64,000 nucleotides of DNA, from contig NC_087063.1 of the NCBI RefSeq assembly GCF_963678635.1, positions 70,207,617 to 70,271,616 on the forward strand, in the 5' to 3' direction. Below are positions 1 through 12,692 of this stretch, in pieces. The notes under the pieces were generated by a model that was not told the DNA's origin, did no database searches, and saw nothing but the letters and a program-made list of their open reading frames with translations. The position numbers and the translations under genes were made by a program. Source of the stretch: Symsagittifera roscoffensis (taxonomy: Eukaryota > Xenacoelomorpha > Acoela > Convolutidae). Each line of letters starts with the position of its first letter. The stretch's first letter is position 1.

Positions 1-334
1 AGAGCATGATTAAATTGATAAATTTCAAACTTTCATACTTTTGCAAAAAAAATGCTCGAAAGTAAATTATCTGTTCAAGATTAATGAATGCATTAAGCTT
101 TTTTCTTATTTTTTGTAGAACTTTTTTAAGATATACTCAAATTAAAAACAAGAGTGCTTACATCAGGGTAGATACCCGTTTGTTACGCATGTCATTTAAA
201 AAGCCTGAAATGATTGATGGTAAGATTTTAGAAATATTTTCTAAAAAAGAAAAAAAAAACACTGCATCTGTTTACCTGTTTCTGCATCTACTTACACGTT
301 CCTAGATTTGTTAGCGTGGATTTATCCAATTTGG

Positions 335-415
335 GACCCATATTGCGACTTTGCCTGACCCATATTGTGACTTTGCGCAATCTATATTGTGTTTTGCGTA
401 TGTTGCGACTTTGCG
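335..415. repeat. Degenerate short tandem repeat
   Basis: A 20-bp unit reading GACCCATATTGYGACTTTGC occurs at 335-354 and 357-376. Two more degenerate copies of its TATTG...TTTGCG core follow up to 415. The period is about 22 bp. It is a small decayed minisatellite, with no coding frame linked to it. Confidence 0.7.
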
Positions 416-3400
416 AAAAGGTTCGAAAATGTGTGTTTTGTGTATTGTAAGCAGATTCCGCAACAAGGCCGCTCTCTTCGTTCTTCCTTTGTTCTTTCGT
501 TTTCTTTGATTGTTCGACAAAATTTTAACCGGTTTAAAAACTTGTCTCTTGATTCCAGAGACCTATAAACAAAAAGTTAGGCGCCTATCCAGTGCACAGT
601 TTGGCCTTGTAATGCGGGTGCGCTATTAACCCAAAATCAGTGGTTGTAAATTTTTCAGCAAAGTTAAAATCAGTTAGACAAACCAAATTGTCGTTTTATT
701 GTGAATGCCGGTTGAGGAGAACGCATGGCTGAAACTTAGCTCTAGAAAATAAATACAAACACTTTAAATACTCTTTATTAAATACTAACATTAGTTTTGT
801 AGTTGATGAAATATGATGTAATTCAAAAAAACGGGTCATTTATACGAAAGAGAGCAACTGGAGATGCATTTAAAATGATAATTGGCCACATTAAAAGATT
901 AGTTTATGTTTAATTCCATGCCCTTATGCGAACTGGAAAAAAAATAACTGAGATTTAAGCTAACAGATATAACCATAATTTGGAGTCCTAAAATTAAAAG
1001 TACACCTCAAAAGCGAAAGTGTTATAACAATATTTTCAATGGGGAGAAGCGGCCCGTTCGTTTTTGAAACCGCTAAGTGATCAGTCGTCAAAAAAACTGC
1101 CTTTTTGTGATTAAAGGCTACCTGAAAATTTAAGTTAAGTGAAATGCATTTTTAAACAGAAAAATAATCAAAAAATTTTCAAGTATGATTTATCTTAGGG
1201 TTATACTGATGAATGAAGGTTTTCAACTTTTTAAACCATTTTTAGTCGCACTGAGCAGCACTTTTAAATGGAAATAGAATCTAGTAGATACAATGGAAAT
1301 CTGATTTGGGGAAATCTGATTAAGTGTTACTCAAATATGTAGGTGTAGAAATGTATTTTGAAACAGAGAAACATTTTATTGAAAAATAAAAGAAGAATTT
1401 ATCTTAATTCTATAAAAGTATGCTGATCAAAAACATTTTAGTCGTTTTTTAGTCTGGCACTAAGTTAGATCCACTTATGAAAAAGCGTTAACCAAAATTT
1501 TTTTTGTGAATTTTGATTTGCTTCAATTTTGTCAAAAGCTCAAGAAATCTGTTTCCGATTTCTAAGACATAAAAAAATATGATTGCTTTCGACATCGATT
1601 CCAATTTGCTAGTTTTAGTGTCTTTCTACAACAAAAAACACTTTGCATGCTTATTTTATATATCAAATGAATAACATCAATTTAACATTAGGCCTAATGT
1701 TTAAGGGTGATAAAGAGCAAGGATCAAAACGTCTGAGATCAACGTTTATAAAGACTTGGATCAAAACATCTAAGAATCATTCAGAACGACCATCGAATAA
1801 TCTAAATTCTTGAATATTGACTGTCTGTTAATTTTCTGTAACTAATCACAGGCTAATAATTGTTCTCTGCTCATGTACGTAAAATTTTATTTGTCTTTTT
1901 GTTTCGAAGAACCTAAAAATCGGGAAGGGACGATGGCGCAGGGTGCGTTTGCTTCAGCTATTTCATATAAACCTCTCAAATTAAAATAATCACTATCAAA
2001 TATAAATCAAAATCATAATAATCATAAAATAAAAAAAATTGTAAATACTAATTATAACATTTTGTTTTCGACCAGTTCATTAGCTTCACTTTTTTATTCA
2101 GAAAACCTGTTTTGGTTTTTTGTTGATGCGTCAGTCAAACCAGCAAACACTTTGTAATACAGCGGGCACAAAAGTTGAAATAGTTGTTACAAGTTCATCT
2201 TCAAGAGATGTTTTCGCAACCGATAAGAAACCGCCGCAAAATTTTGTGAGCTTTTTTCCAATAACATCAATCTGTGTTCAAAAATTTACTCTTCATCAAT
2301 GTGAATTTTGGGGCTTTGATCAACTGTCTCAACTGATCAACTGTGTGGAATAATTTTTTGAATCTTTTGCGAAAAATTGTCAAGTTTGTTGTTTAATCTG
2401 AGTATTTTTGTTAGCTTTTTTTTCGTTGCAAAGTTTCGTTCAAAACAGTCGGCGTGCAAATCTTTCGTGTTTGAATAAAGTGTAATTACAAGGTCATTTG
2501 AGTGTCGGTCAGTTTTTGTGTTCTACTGGTTTGAGTTGATGATAAAAATACATAACAAACTATAATTTACTTGCTACACACTGCTTGCTTTGACTCAAAT
2601 AAAGTTTTAGCTATCGTTTAAAGGGACAACTCAGCGCATAAGACGGTTTTTAGGAGAGAAATTTATCTACTGTAGCAAAGGTTGGTTCGAACCTATGCTT
2701 GTGCATTGTTTAGATTTTGTTTGACAGTGAAAATTTTTTTCTCACGTCATTGTAATTGAAACCAATTGCATGGATTGTCCAAGACAATCGAAAAACAAAC
2801 GGTTAGTTGAAAATTGGGGGATCTGCTTGATTGCTCTCGTTATAAAGTATAACTATCGAGAACTTTTTTTTTGATTTTTTGCTATAGTTCTTTAAAATGA
2901 TTCAGAGTTTTTTTCTTAAAACTTGCAGCTTTGTAAATGCGTTTTTGAAGCTTTTTTATCCAAAATCTACATTTGTAACATTTTTGTTAAAATGTTCAGT
3001 TTGATTCTTTTCAAGATCAATTTTCTGGTTGCTAGTAGGTAAAAGCTTCCTTGATGTACCCATGTGATTTTAAGCCGATCTGGCGCAGCCTAATGGCACA
3101 AAATTGCTGGCGAGCTCACGTGCAATTTCTGCAAGAAACTCACTTACACAATAATAGACACACTTTAACGACAAACACACTTTTTTCAAAAATATTATTA
3201 CACTGAAATTGAAAAAAAGAAACAAAATCCCGTTCAGAGCCTACCAAGGTAATATCTATGAACTCTTTGTATAGAATATGTGTCTGATTTTAAAATCTTG
3301 AGACATCCTGGCTTCAAATTGCCTGTGAGCATTCTTGTGAGCTTGCAAACAATTTTTTGCCATTTTTCGGCGCCAGAACGGTTTAAAAGAAAACATGGGT

Positions 3401-4599
3401 ACATCAAGGAAGCTTTGGAGTTTCGTGTTTAATCTTTTTGTAAATGGCAGGACCAAAACATGATTTTTTTTGTGCCACTAGATTTTTTAAATCACACCAA
3501 AATTTCTTTTCATATGATTTTCCTCATTTTGGATTTTGCATTTTTTAGTTGTAATTCTTTCCTTTGCTCAAAACCTTCATTTTGATTCAAAAAAGTTTTT
3601 TAGCAGCCGGATCTCGGAAATTTTTTTATTTGCTTATAAGACTAACTTACTAGTGTCAACAATTTTAGTACTCACTGCACCACTCAGTGATGCAATACGC
3701 TGTTGATCCAGCTGGTCCATAATCAAAGACAACTATAGTTTGTTTTAAATAAGGCGTGGACTCTTCATGTAACAAAAAAAGTCTACAAAAATCAGAATTA
3801 AAACGAATGATAAAATCATTTGGTTCAGGAGGTGGTAGTCAAACAGGACATTAAGGCGACAACACGTTTAGACGAAGAAAAAATATGAGCAACAAAAATT
3901 ATTTCAAACACTAGCAATATCATCCCAATAAATTTTTTTTCGGGTGACAAGTTTTTATGGTCAGAGCGAAGATTTTTGATGCCCAATAATGTTCCCTTCC
4001 TCGACATTTTTGAGGAACAAGAAGGAGTACAACAACTAAAATAAACAGATGTTGACTGAAGGTTATTTTTTTGAATGAAAACCGTTTACTATTAAACTTT
4101 GTGGACCTCAGTTTTTGGAAGAAAAAAATATGTACTCCACTTCGAACAAAAAACAAGAAATAATCATTGATGCAGGATTAATTGCTAAAAAATTTTTTTT
4201 GTTTTTCTCAGATAAGTTTTTAAAACAAACATTTTGCATTTTGTTCTTACCAGAAAGGCAATTCGCGTGTTAAATTTATCATTTCGTGTTGTCAAATTCT
4301 TTGCAATGTACTTTGTCTTCTAAAATTACCATCAAAAACGGTTGTTCCTAGCGAACACTTATTCTTGGTTCAAGTTTGCGTTGTTCACATATTTTTTGAT
4401 CATTATGTTCAAATTTACTATTTAGCGTAATTCGGATTTAAAAAACTCGATGACCTTGAGCTTGAAGCAACCAATTATGAAGATGCCCTCAAAGTGGTGG
4501 GAATTTTTCGAGTTTCTGCCCACATCCCAGTTTAGGTGTAAGCAATCGGTTATTACGGATCATTAAGATGATTTTTTGACAATTATAATTTAATATAAT

Positions 4600-5190
4600 T
4601 ACCAAAATTAGGTGTCTTATAATCGAGTAATGATATTTTTAAGACTTTATAACCTATTATAATCGAGTATAATTGATATAATCTCTTGCCTGGCCAGAAT
4701 TTTGATTATATCCCATAAATTTCCATTTTTCTGTTATGCACTAAAGAAATTTCATTCTAAAGTGCTTTTAGAGGTTAAAAGTGCATCATGGAACAACTTC
4801 AAATGAGATTTGAATACAATTTCTAAATTTGAACTGGTTTAAAAACTTGTAAACCCCTTTTCTCAGTTTTCACACAAGCCAACGTCTGCAAAAACCATAA
4901 CATATAAGCAAATCAGACGCAAAGGTTGAAATCAAGCTAGGCTACAAAAAAGGTATTTTTATTTCAATTAAAATCGATTATAATTTTTTTAATGCACAAC
5001 ATATAAATTAGAAATTAGGATAAAAATAATCAGGTAAAATCAATAATGATTGATTATATTTAAATCAAAAAGTAGATGGATCAATAATTGATCATAATCG
5101 ATTAAAATGTATTAGAATTGATTGTAATTGGATTTCAAAAAGAGAGATTATAATCAATTATTAATTGATTTAAATCAATTTTTCCTCAAT
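4600..5190. repeat. Low-complexity AT region rich in ATTGATT/AATCGATT words
   Basis: Short interspersed words such as TATAATCGAGTA (twice near 4620-4670), ATTGATTATA and AATCGATTATAA recur with no fixed period. The stretch looks like degenerate simple sequence with many self-complementary words. No function can be assigned. Confidence 0.5.
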
Positions 5191-6970
5191 TTCAGTAAAA
5201 CTGATACTAATATCATAATGTAATATATTATAAACGCTTGAAACTAGATGCGGGTAGGACAGCGGCAGGTATCCATGTTCATCTATACGACCAATGCTTT
5301 TCCTTCGCTTTTTATTCAAACACTGTCTGCCTGTTTTCGGGGCTAATTGTTGTGTTCTTGTTTCAAAGGACTGCTGGCCATGTTGTTAAATGCAGATTTC
5401 AGCTCAAAACACAAGGCATAGAACCAATTTTGCAAATAATAGTTTGGAAAATCCTTCAATGAAGCTTTTATCTAACTCGTTTCATCAATTCGATTTCAGC
5501 GACTTTTCCGTTAGAAGGATTTTAGATGAAGAAAACCTAATGTAAGTTGCATAAAAATTATAGCTCAGTTTCAAAAAAAATATTGAAAGCAAAAAAAAAC
5601 AAAAAAACATCAAAAAAAAAGATGTTCCAATTCCCTTACATTGTCATTGGTTGTAGTTTTTTTGAACAAATTTTGATGAATCAAAGAAAGCTCATATTGA
5701 TTAAATTTAATCTCATGTTGAAGCCCTGAAAGTTGTCAATAGGGTTCCAAAAAAAACGTAACAAAGTTATTTCAGTGTCAAGCAAAACTAGTTTAATTTT
5801 TCCGTGTTCTCACAATTTTTCAGTCTGGAAATTTTGGAGAGAATTTTTTTTACTGCTTAGTTTTGTGTGATTTTTTGCTTACCTTTTCACATAGTTTTTT
5901 TAACCAAATCAGTTTTTTCTAATGAACAAAACTTTAACTGGAAAATGCAAAACATAAAAAAAAACGGAGATTGTTTCCGAGTTTTAAGTTTTTATAAATT
6001 GCAAATAAAATACGACGACACACCTGAGCAACGTTTTTTTTGTTTTCTGAGGTACTGCAGTGGTTTTCTAAAGTGGACCTTCTTAAGTTATTTTTAAAGT
6101 ATTATCAAAATAATTTTTCTAGAGTGATCAGAGGATATCAAGAATATCAAATTCAATTTTTTTCGTAGATCTCGCTAAATTAATTGATTTCGAAGTTAAC
6201 AAGGGGGTTCCTCAATTTTCACTTTCGAACCCTTGTTTGTCAGTTTATCGATAATATACCTGATATCTTGGGCTTCAGTGATTTTTGTTTGTTTGCAGAC
6301 GAATTGGAGATAGTATCTGCTTTAAAAAACAAATAATACTTCAGGAGTAGATTCATTCAATATATCGATGGGTATAAATAACATGATTAGTTTCGAAAAA
6401 TATGCTGAAATTGAATTCCATGAAAGAGGAAGTGGGGAAACACTACAAATAGGTACATTGAAAGCTCTAAAATTTTAAGTGAGAAGCTAATTGATTTAGT
6501 GCTCGGTATAGCTTCAGTTAATTTTTTCCGCTGTTAGAGAAAATTTGATTTGATTTGGGGGCTATGTATTGAGGCACTGTAGTTAGTAAGAAGTGTCACT
6601 CAACACTTTGACTCTTTCGAAAAATTTTTAAAAAAGAAATCCTTAGAAAATCACTTGAATCAGTTTCAATTTCATTGCTTTTTTTGATATTCTTTTCTAG
6701 CAATTCCCCCCATTTTAATTGGCACTGCTGATGTAAATGCAATTGATCTCCTGTTTCTATCGTTAAAAACTACAACGAAAACAAACATCTACCAAATTAA
6801 CTACGCGCCAAAAAATGAATGCAAAGGTAGAGAAGTTTTCTTTTTAAGAATAGAACAAGAAGAATTTATTTCTTCCGACAATTAAATGCAAAAATACAGA
6901 AAATGAAGAAACACATTTTTAATAGTCATCATTGAATTTATCTGACATTTTGTATAACATATCTGAAGAG

Positions 6971-7050
6971 GGTAGACCAAGGGCAAAATAATTGCCCGCT
7001 TGACGTCTACCCTGATAGACCAAGGGCATAATAATTGCCCGCTTGACGTC
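6971..7050. repeat. Two 35-bp direct repeats, each with an internal hairpin
   Basis: The 35-bp unit occurs at 6973-7007 and again at 7016-7050 with one mismatch, a 43-bp period. Each copy contains GGGCAA and TTGCCC arms around a 5-bp loop. The first copy is also enclosed by GGTAGAC and GTCTACC (6971-7012), making a two-step hairpin. It abuts the inverted repeat at 7051-7092. Confidence 0.8.
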
Positions 7051-7092
7051 AATAATTACAAATGTTAAATTCAAAAAACATTTGTAATTATT
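7051..7092. repeat. Perfect 16-bp inverted repeat
   Basis: The arms AATAATTACAAATGTT (7051-7066) and its exact complement (7077-7092) flank a 10-bp spacer. It follows the 35-bp repeats without a gap. It could be the terminus of a small non-autonomous transposon or simply a cruciform-prone AT segment; no matching second terminus was seen. Confidence 0.8.
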
Positions 7093-8281
7093 GAAATATA
7101 TTGCAAAAATTTTCTCAATGTGAAATTGTATGCGGCTGCGTATACAAAGAAACAAGCATCCCCAATAGCACCAAAAGACTCCAAGAAGAACCACAATGAC
7201 CATTGGTCTGATGTATGGTGCCGTGGTTAGCCCAAAAGGAAACTCATTCGGTTTTTTAGAAAACATTACAAATTAAAATTTTGACTGACGACGAAAAATG
7301 GACAGTTTTTTGCAGTCTAAGACAAAAACAAAATCATCGCAAGGAAGGATGGCAGAGAAAGAATAACTCATTTAAACTCAAATGTTTTCGAGTTGTTTGA
7401 GAAATTGTTTGAATTGGCAACCAAATATGCAACTTGGTATCTGTATTTTATCCTGTAACCTATAAAAAATTGACAAAGATTCTTGAAGAAAAAATTGATA
7501 AGAATCTTGTTTCTTCTTACTGGTCGAATACTCCTCTGCTTACTTGCATTGCTACTCTTTTGGATCTAAGCCTTGTTAAGCACACCAGCCTCAATTAATA
7601 CTGCGCGGAATAAATTATCATATCTCAGCAGAGTTGAAAATTTTGATTATCCAAATAAAACTCTCATCTTCAAACAAGACGAATATCAACCATTAAAATT
7701 AAGAAACATGGAAGATCCACCCGTCAGTGAGATAAAAAGGCAGACACATTAGGATATTCTTCAGAAGCAGACAAAACCCCAAGTTGTTGGTCTTGCAAAA
7801 AATCAAAGACTGCAAAACATGCGTTTATGCGTCTAAGAAGCGGTCAACATTGTGCCGATAGAGCAAGAAAATGTAACATTTTTTGATACCCGATAACGCA
7901 GGGGAGCTTAATGATAGCTAAGTTATTTGGAAAGTCTAAAAAAGTTCAGCTAGCCCAATTTTTAGGTAATTTCTTGAAACTTCGGTTTCTTGAAGCGGCG
8001 TGACAAAAAGTTTGGAAGAAATCAAGCTTCCAAAAAACAAAAAACACTAAAATGTTGAAAAAATTGAGTAAAATTGATGTCTGGCATTTTAACTTGTGCT
8101 ATAAAACTTTTGACATCATCGACGAAGAAGTAATGCATTGTGAAAAATGTTTGGAAAAAAATCTGCACTAATTGCTGAATTGTGCAGGTTCAAATACAAA
8201 AATACAAACGCCTCAAACTATCTGGTCCTGTTTTGCCTGCACGTGGAAAAGGAAAAAAATTTTTGAGCTTGTTACAAGTCA
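7093..8281. other. AT-rich sequence, no gene recognised
   Basis: There are no long open frames and no recognisable motifs. The sequence is somewhat less A/T-homopolymeric than the first 6 kb, and merges into the coding-like remnant that follows. Confidence 0.5.
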
Positions 8282-8536
8282 TTAATTGTATCAATTGAGA
8301 ATCAGAGAGATCTCAAAACGTTTTTAAAATTAAAAGACCTGAAAGAAGCTGATGACTATAAAAAGAATCTGCTTGTGAATCAAGTGAGAAGCCTCAAGAA
8401 AAGAGAAGAAATCAGGAGGCTGATGATGGAGGCAAGAAACTCAGACGCCAAGGAACAAGGAGAGTACGTACACCTTGTGAAATGTATGCAAAACATCAGA
8501 GTGAGGCAAAACTACAAAAAAACCAAAGCGTTGTGA
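8282..8536 (+). pseudogene. Coding-like remnant, charged, unidentified
   Basis: One plus-strand frame is open for about 84 codons and ends in TGA at 8534-8536. Its composition is protein-like: rich in Lys, Glu and Arg, with predicted helix around LKEADDYKKN and REEIRRLMMEARNSDAKEQG, and without the homopolymers of the surroundings. It has no plausible start codon. It may be the C-terminal end of a decayed transposon protein or a host exon. I do not recognise the family. Context gives no help, since the neighbouring DNA holds no intact gene. Confidence 0.3.
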
Positions 8537-11500
8537 TACTTAAATTTTGTGTCCTTAAACATTGACTCATATGGTGTATTCTTAATCAGCATGGATTTTA
8601 TTATAATGAGGAGTCAGTAGCCGAAACCGGTATTTTGCAATCTAAAATAGAAAAACCAATAATCCCCATTCGAACGGCATATTTTTGATGCCAAAGAGTT
8701 TTTGTTGGTCGTGAAATCAAATCCAAGAAAAGCAAGAGCAAATTTACTTCGACTGCTCTACGCAGAAAAAATACTGTAGGTAAAACTAACTTCTATCAGT
8801 TATTCACTTAAAAGACAAAGCAGATGAGTACAACAACCGAAAAACGCTAGTTTCACCCAAGCAGCAATAAAACAAGCTTTTCTACAAAAACTTCCGTATT
8901 GAAAGAATAGTGACTCAACTTAACAACTGAACGACTCATTCTACACCACTTCATGAATCATACTTACCCGTTTTTAACCAATCCTGCGTCAAGGATGTAA
9001 GCTATTTTGATATTTTGGAAAATCAAATAATTATGTCACCAAGTAGTATGCCCTTATTTCCGGTATCCTGTTTCACGAAAAAAGCAAAGTTTTGCTGGCA
9101 GAGAAACTCGTCAACGTCCATATTCTAGTGCCGTTCAGGAGATACGCTTTTACGATGAAGATTGGGATGATACCATTCCTTCAAAAATTTTAAGAGCAAT
9201 GGCGAACACCATCAATTCAGTACCCCATAGACTTCGGCACAAACGTCAACACGGCTTCAGATATTTCAACATCGATTAGTTGATGAGCCTCATTGAAATC
9301 AAATTCCAATACACTAAGGAGGAAATAGGTCCCATCGGAATTCAAATCTCCTCTTTTCGTAGCAAAAACCCAAATAGAAACTAACTCATCTGCATTGCAG
9401 CTCCGACAGTGGTCATCGCAGGCAGTGGGTCCTTTCGTTATATCGTCCTAAGGTGAAATTGAGATGGAAACTGTGGAATAATGGTGATACTTGAATCTTG
9501 CCAAGACAAATCATCAGCAAATGCAATAAGACTGAAACTTTAGAAGAAAGCTGAAGGGCGTTAACTGACTAAGTCTTTGAAATCGAAAGCGAAGTGTTTT
9601 TCCGTTTCCAACAAGCTAGCCGAAATCAAGGATATTCAACTGCATAACATTGACAACCAGAACAAAATCCGAAAAGTCAGTAAGGCACAGTTTGGTTCGG
9701 TACAAGAAATTTTCCAAGTCCTACGATATTACGCTCAAACTCTGTTTTCCAACCAACACTGGGATAACCATTGCTTCTTAATGTAACTCATGCAGAATTA
9801 ACAAGATACAAACTTGCTCTCTATGCATTCAAGACGAACATTCTCACTCTATTCAAAAACTCTTGAATCAGTGACGGATGATGTCTCGTGTGTCAAGAGA
9901 ATCGTTGCTTGCAGTAATTAAGACAGTCTATAAAAGCCAGACAGATGAGAACCATCGTCTGACCTTCGCAATCTGCAAATGACGTGCAATTATGTTAAGA
10001 TGGAAAAAAAGGGCGGTCTTGCGCTTGGAATTACCATATGCATCCAGTCAAACAGCAGGTCAGATATAAAGAGCACAGGTCATTCCTCAGATCCATCATC
10101 CCAAAGCTATAAAATAGGTCGTCGAGGGCCCCTATTTCAAATTTTTGAGTAGGTCAATGAAGAAAATTGTTCTGACGCAAAAACAAAAGTCAAATTGCTT
10201 AGGAACATCAATATTCGCATCTGCCATCAGAAGACAAAAACAAATCTCGGTCAGTCTTTAAACCTTGAGGTAATATATTTTCATTCGTCAGCAGCAGCGT
10301 TGACAGTGTCCGAAACAGAAAAAATTCTTCTCCCAGCACCGGAGAAAGCAACATATTTGGCTCATAACTTAAGCAAGCTCAGCGTTTGCTCTCATGGAGT
10401 AGATTAGACCTAGCAATTTTCTCCGAAAAATTCAGACTTCCATAGACTTGCCAGGCTCTTCGTCCCTTCTGCAATCGGAGTTTCCAGCCAAATTGAAGCT
10501 AGCTAAGTACAAGTCGTAAAGGGGAGCAGGAAATATACTTTAGTGGACAAAACAGAACCTTACGTCCCACAAAACTATCTCTGTTGCTGGCCATCAGAAA
10601 TTTTCTTGGAAATCGACTGCTAAAAGTTTTGGTGATGTACCTACACCACGTTTTGTGATCTCAACAAAAACCTCAAAGAGAGTATCATTTTCAATCAATA
10701 CGAAGTTGACGAGAAGGATTTGGACCAGTATTAGACAGTTAACCTTTTTTTATATCGCTCATCTTCAAATATTGACAATATGACTGAGAAGTGGCCGTCA
10801 TTTAAACTTCATGTACTAACTAAGTCTTAAGTCTCCCTTAAACTCCAATGAGAGCCGGTTAAATATTTAATCTAGTGAATTGCCCTATTAAAATGAATGA
10901 TTCGTTCGTTCAATTTATAATTTTTCTTAGATTTGCTTCGATCCGTTTTTAAAGGAAGTGCTGTTGGTTTATAATTGGGGTGACTTTTTCAGTTATTTTT
11001 TGCCCTTATTTTAAGCGTTTTTGCACATTTTTTTTTCCAATTGGAAGACATTTTTGTCTGCAGCATTATTTTTACCATGGTGTATTTAATTTGGTGTATT
11101 TAATTCATCAGGTTTTAATATCAAATATCTTTTTGTTAAATAGTTGCCAAAGGCTCGTCCATGTTCTTTATCATCAAGAAGTTTTTTTATACTGTCTTTA
11201 TACTGCCTGTAGTTATGTCATCATTGGCGTACGATCTCTAAATAAGACTTTCACGCAATGTAAATTTCTTTAATGGGGTTATAGCGACGCCGTAGATGGC
11301 CATAGCTGATGGATCAGCGTGTGTTGTACTTTCTTGCTACGAAACTGACTTTGTTACTACTAATGTGTAAAAATATCTTGTGCTTTGTCTAATGTTGACA
11401 GGAGAGACTTCTAATTGAGAGAGCAAAAATAAAAATGGAGAGCCATAAAACTCTGAAGAGATTAATTGAAATATTAATAACCTTAATCATCCAAAGCTTA

Positions 11501-12000
11501 GTTCAGACTCTCAAGAAGGGTTGCCGTCACGAAGCGCTTTCCTGAGTCAAAGGTTTTGTGACAATCAGCCAAACACGGCATCAGCGAAGCAATGTACACA
11601 ACATCTATGAAACATTTTTTTAAAACTAAACGACAATAGCCAGCAATGGTATATTAAAAACCACGTGTTGGTTCCGACCAAATGACACACAAAAACACAT
11701 TAATTCTAACTGTCCCTTGAGCCAACGGCTAAAGAGCCTATTTTCATATCATATGTGACTCGAATGAATAAGTGAATAACTGTTTCATAACGGTAACAAT
11801 ATAGGGCACTCGTTTCCTCGTTTAGGAATAGGAGCCTTAACAACTACTTTTGCTCTCAGATAAAGTCAGACAGAAAAGCTGTTAACTGGAAGTTTTGCCA
11901 ACAAATTTTTTCTAAAGTTTTTTTTTTTAAATCCCTTTAGATTGTTACTAGAAAATTTCAAGTGGTTCTTCTTGTTGTTGCTCTACTGACTATTCGTAGA
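8537..12000. other. Unassigned sequence, possibly decayed transposon
   Basis: From about 8900 to 10750 the base composition is more balanced than in the flanks, and several plus-strand stretches of 30-70 codons look protein-like (around 9180-9390, 9577-9786 and 10195-10407), but they are interrupted by stops and change frame. This fits an old degraded coding element, whose family I could not recognise. From 10,800 to 12,000 nothing gene-like was seen. Confidence 0.35.
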
Positions 12001-12272
12001 AACTCTCCGCCAGTTCTTCCACGACTAAAAGGGGTTTCTTCCACAAATCTTCGATAGTAGCTTAAAGTGGTCTCTAAGTGGTCTTTAAGATACTTAAACT
12101 GGTCTCGCAGGACCACACTTCTTAACGAGCTTTGAGTGATATTCGTTATAAAACGGCTAGACTATACTTCTAAGCAGGTGTCCAATATGAAACCTACTAT
12201 CGAATACCTAAGCTACTATCGAAGATTTGTGGAAGAAACCCCTATTAGTCGTGGAAGAACACGCGGAGATTT
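12001..12272. repeat. 64-bp inverted repeat around a 144-bp spacer
   Basis: The left arm is 12001-12064 and the right arm 12209-12272. The inner ~50 bp of the arms (for example TCTTCCACGACTA paired with TAGTCGTGGAAGA) are complementary with a single mismatch; the outer ends are slightly more diverged. The structure lies directly upstream of the LINE ORF1. It could be a small foldback or MITE-like element, or part of the LINE 5' region. Confidence 0.8.
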
Positions 12273-12299
12273 TGTGATAAACTTATTGCACAGATTGGA

Positions 12300-12599
12300 A
12301 TGTCAAGGAATGGATCTGTGGGAGATAGAGCTCAGGCAACAACATCAGATGACGAAGATCATTGTCTTAAGTTCAAGAAAGGGGGTGGTGAGAACTGGAT
12401 TCAATGCGATATCTGTGACGGCTGGTTTCTTGATGGATGCTCCGGTCTTCCTGTGGATCTTCTCCCCAAGATAACAAAAGCTAAGTTGTTGCTCTTTCGT
12501 TGCCTGATTTGTTTCAAGAAAAAAGCTTCACTTCCCTCTGTTGAAGAAGTTATAAGTACAATCACGGAAAAGTTCCTGCAATCATTGAAAACGCAATAA
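12300..12599 (+). CDS. LINE ORF1 N-terminal part with PHD-type zinc finger
   Basis: The 99-residue frame runs from ATG 12300 to TAA. It contains CDICDGWF followed by a Cys (residues ~38-50) and, later, RCLICFKK (~72-79). This spacing of cysteines around an aromatic-rich DGWF core is typical of PHD fingers, which bind histone H3 tails. PHD fingers are known in the first ORF of some CR1/L2-type LINEs, where they may guide chromatin association. The His/Cys set is not fully verified. The frame ends about 90 bp before the next ORF1 segment, probably because of a frameshift in this copy. Without the LINE context it would be too short to call. Confidence 0.6.
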   Translation: MSRNGSVGDRAQATTSDDEDHCLKFKKGGGENWIQCDICDGWFLDGCSGLPVDLLPKITKAKLLLFRCLICFKKKASLPSVEEVISTITEKFLQSLKTQ

Positions 12600-12692
12600 C
12601 CGGGTCATTTAAAGGCGGCGCTGTCGTTAAATCAATGCCTACCAATTCAAAAACTGAGCCAAGATCTGTTAATTTTTCCAGCAGCAAAAAAA

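Larger units (their letters stand above)
1..6900. other. AT-rich sequence, no gene recognised
   Basis: The stretch is strongly AT-rich with frequent A and T homopolymers and dense stops in all frames. Open frames do not exceed about 80 codons and show no recognisable domain or compositional sign of coding. Only degenerate short repeats (335-415, 4600-5190) stand out. It is most likely intergenic or intronic DNA of the host. Small exons cannot be excluded by eye. Confidence 0.6.

Noticed and set aside
1074-1088. 15-bp word AAGTGATCAGTCGTC shared with ~17,059
   Set aside because: A match of this length is expected by chance within a 64-kb window, and the flanks do not align.
6919-7266. 115-codon minus-strand open frame
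   Set aside because: It runs through the hairpin cluster and its hydrophobic stretch arises from AT-rich sequence. No domain or supporting context.
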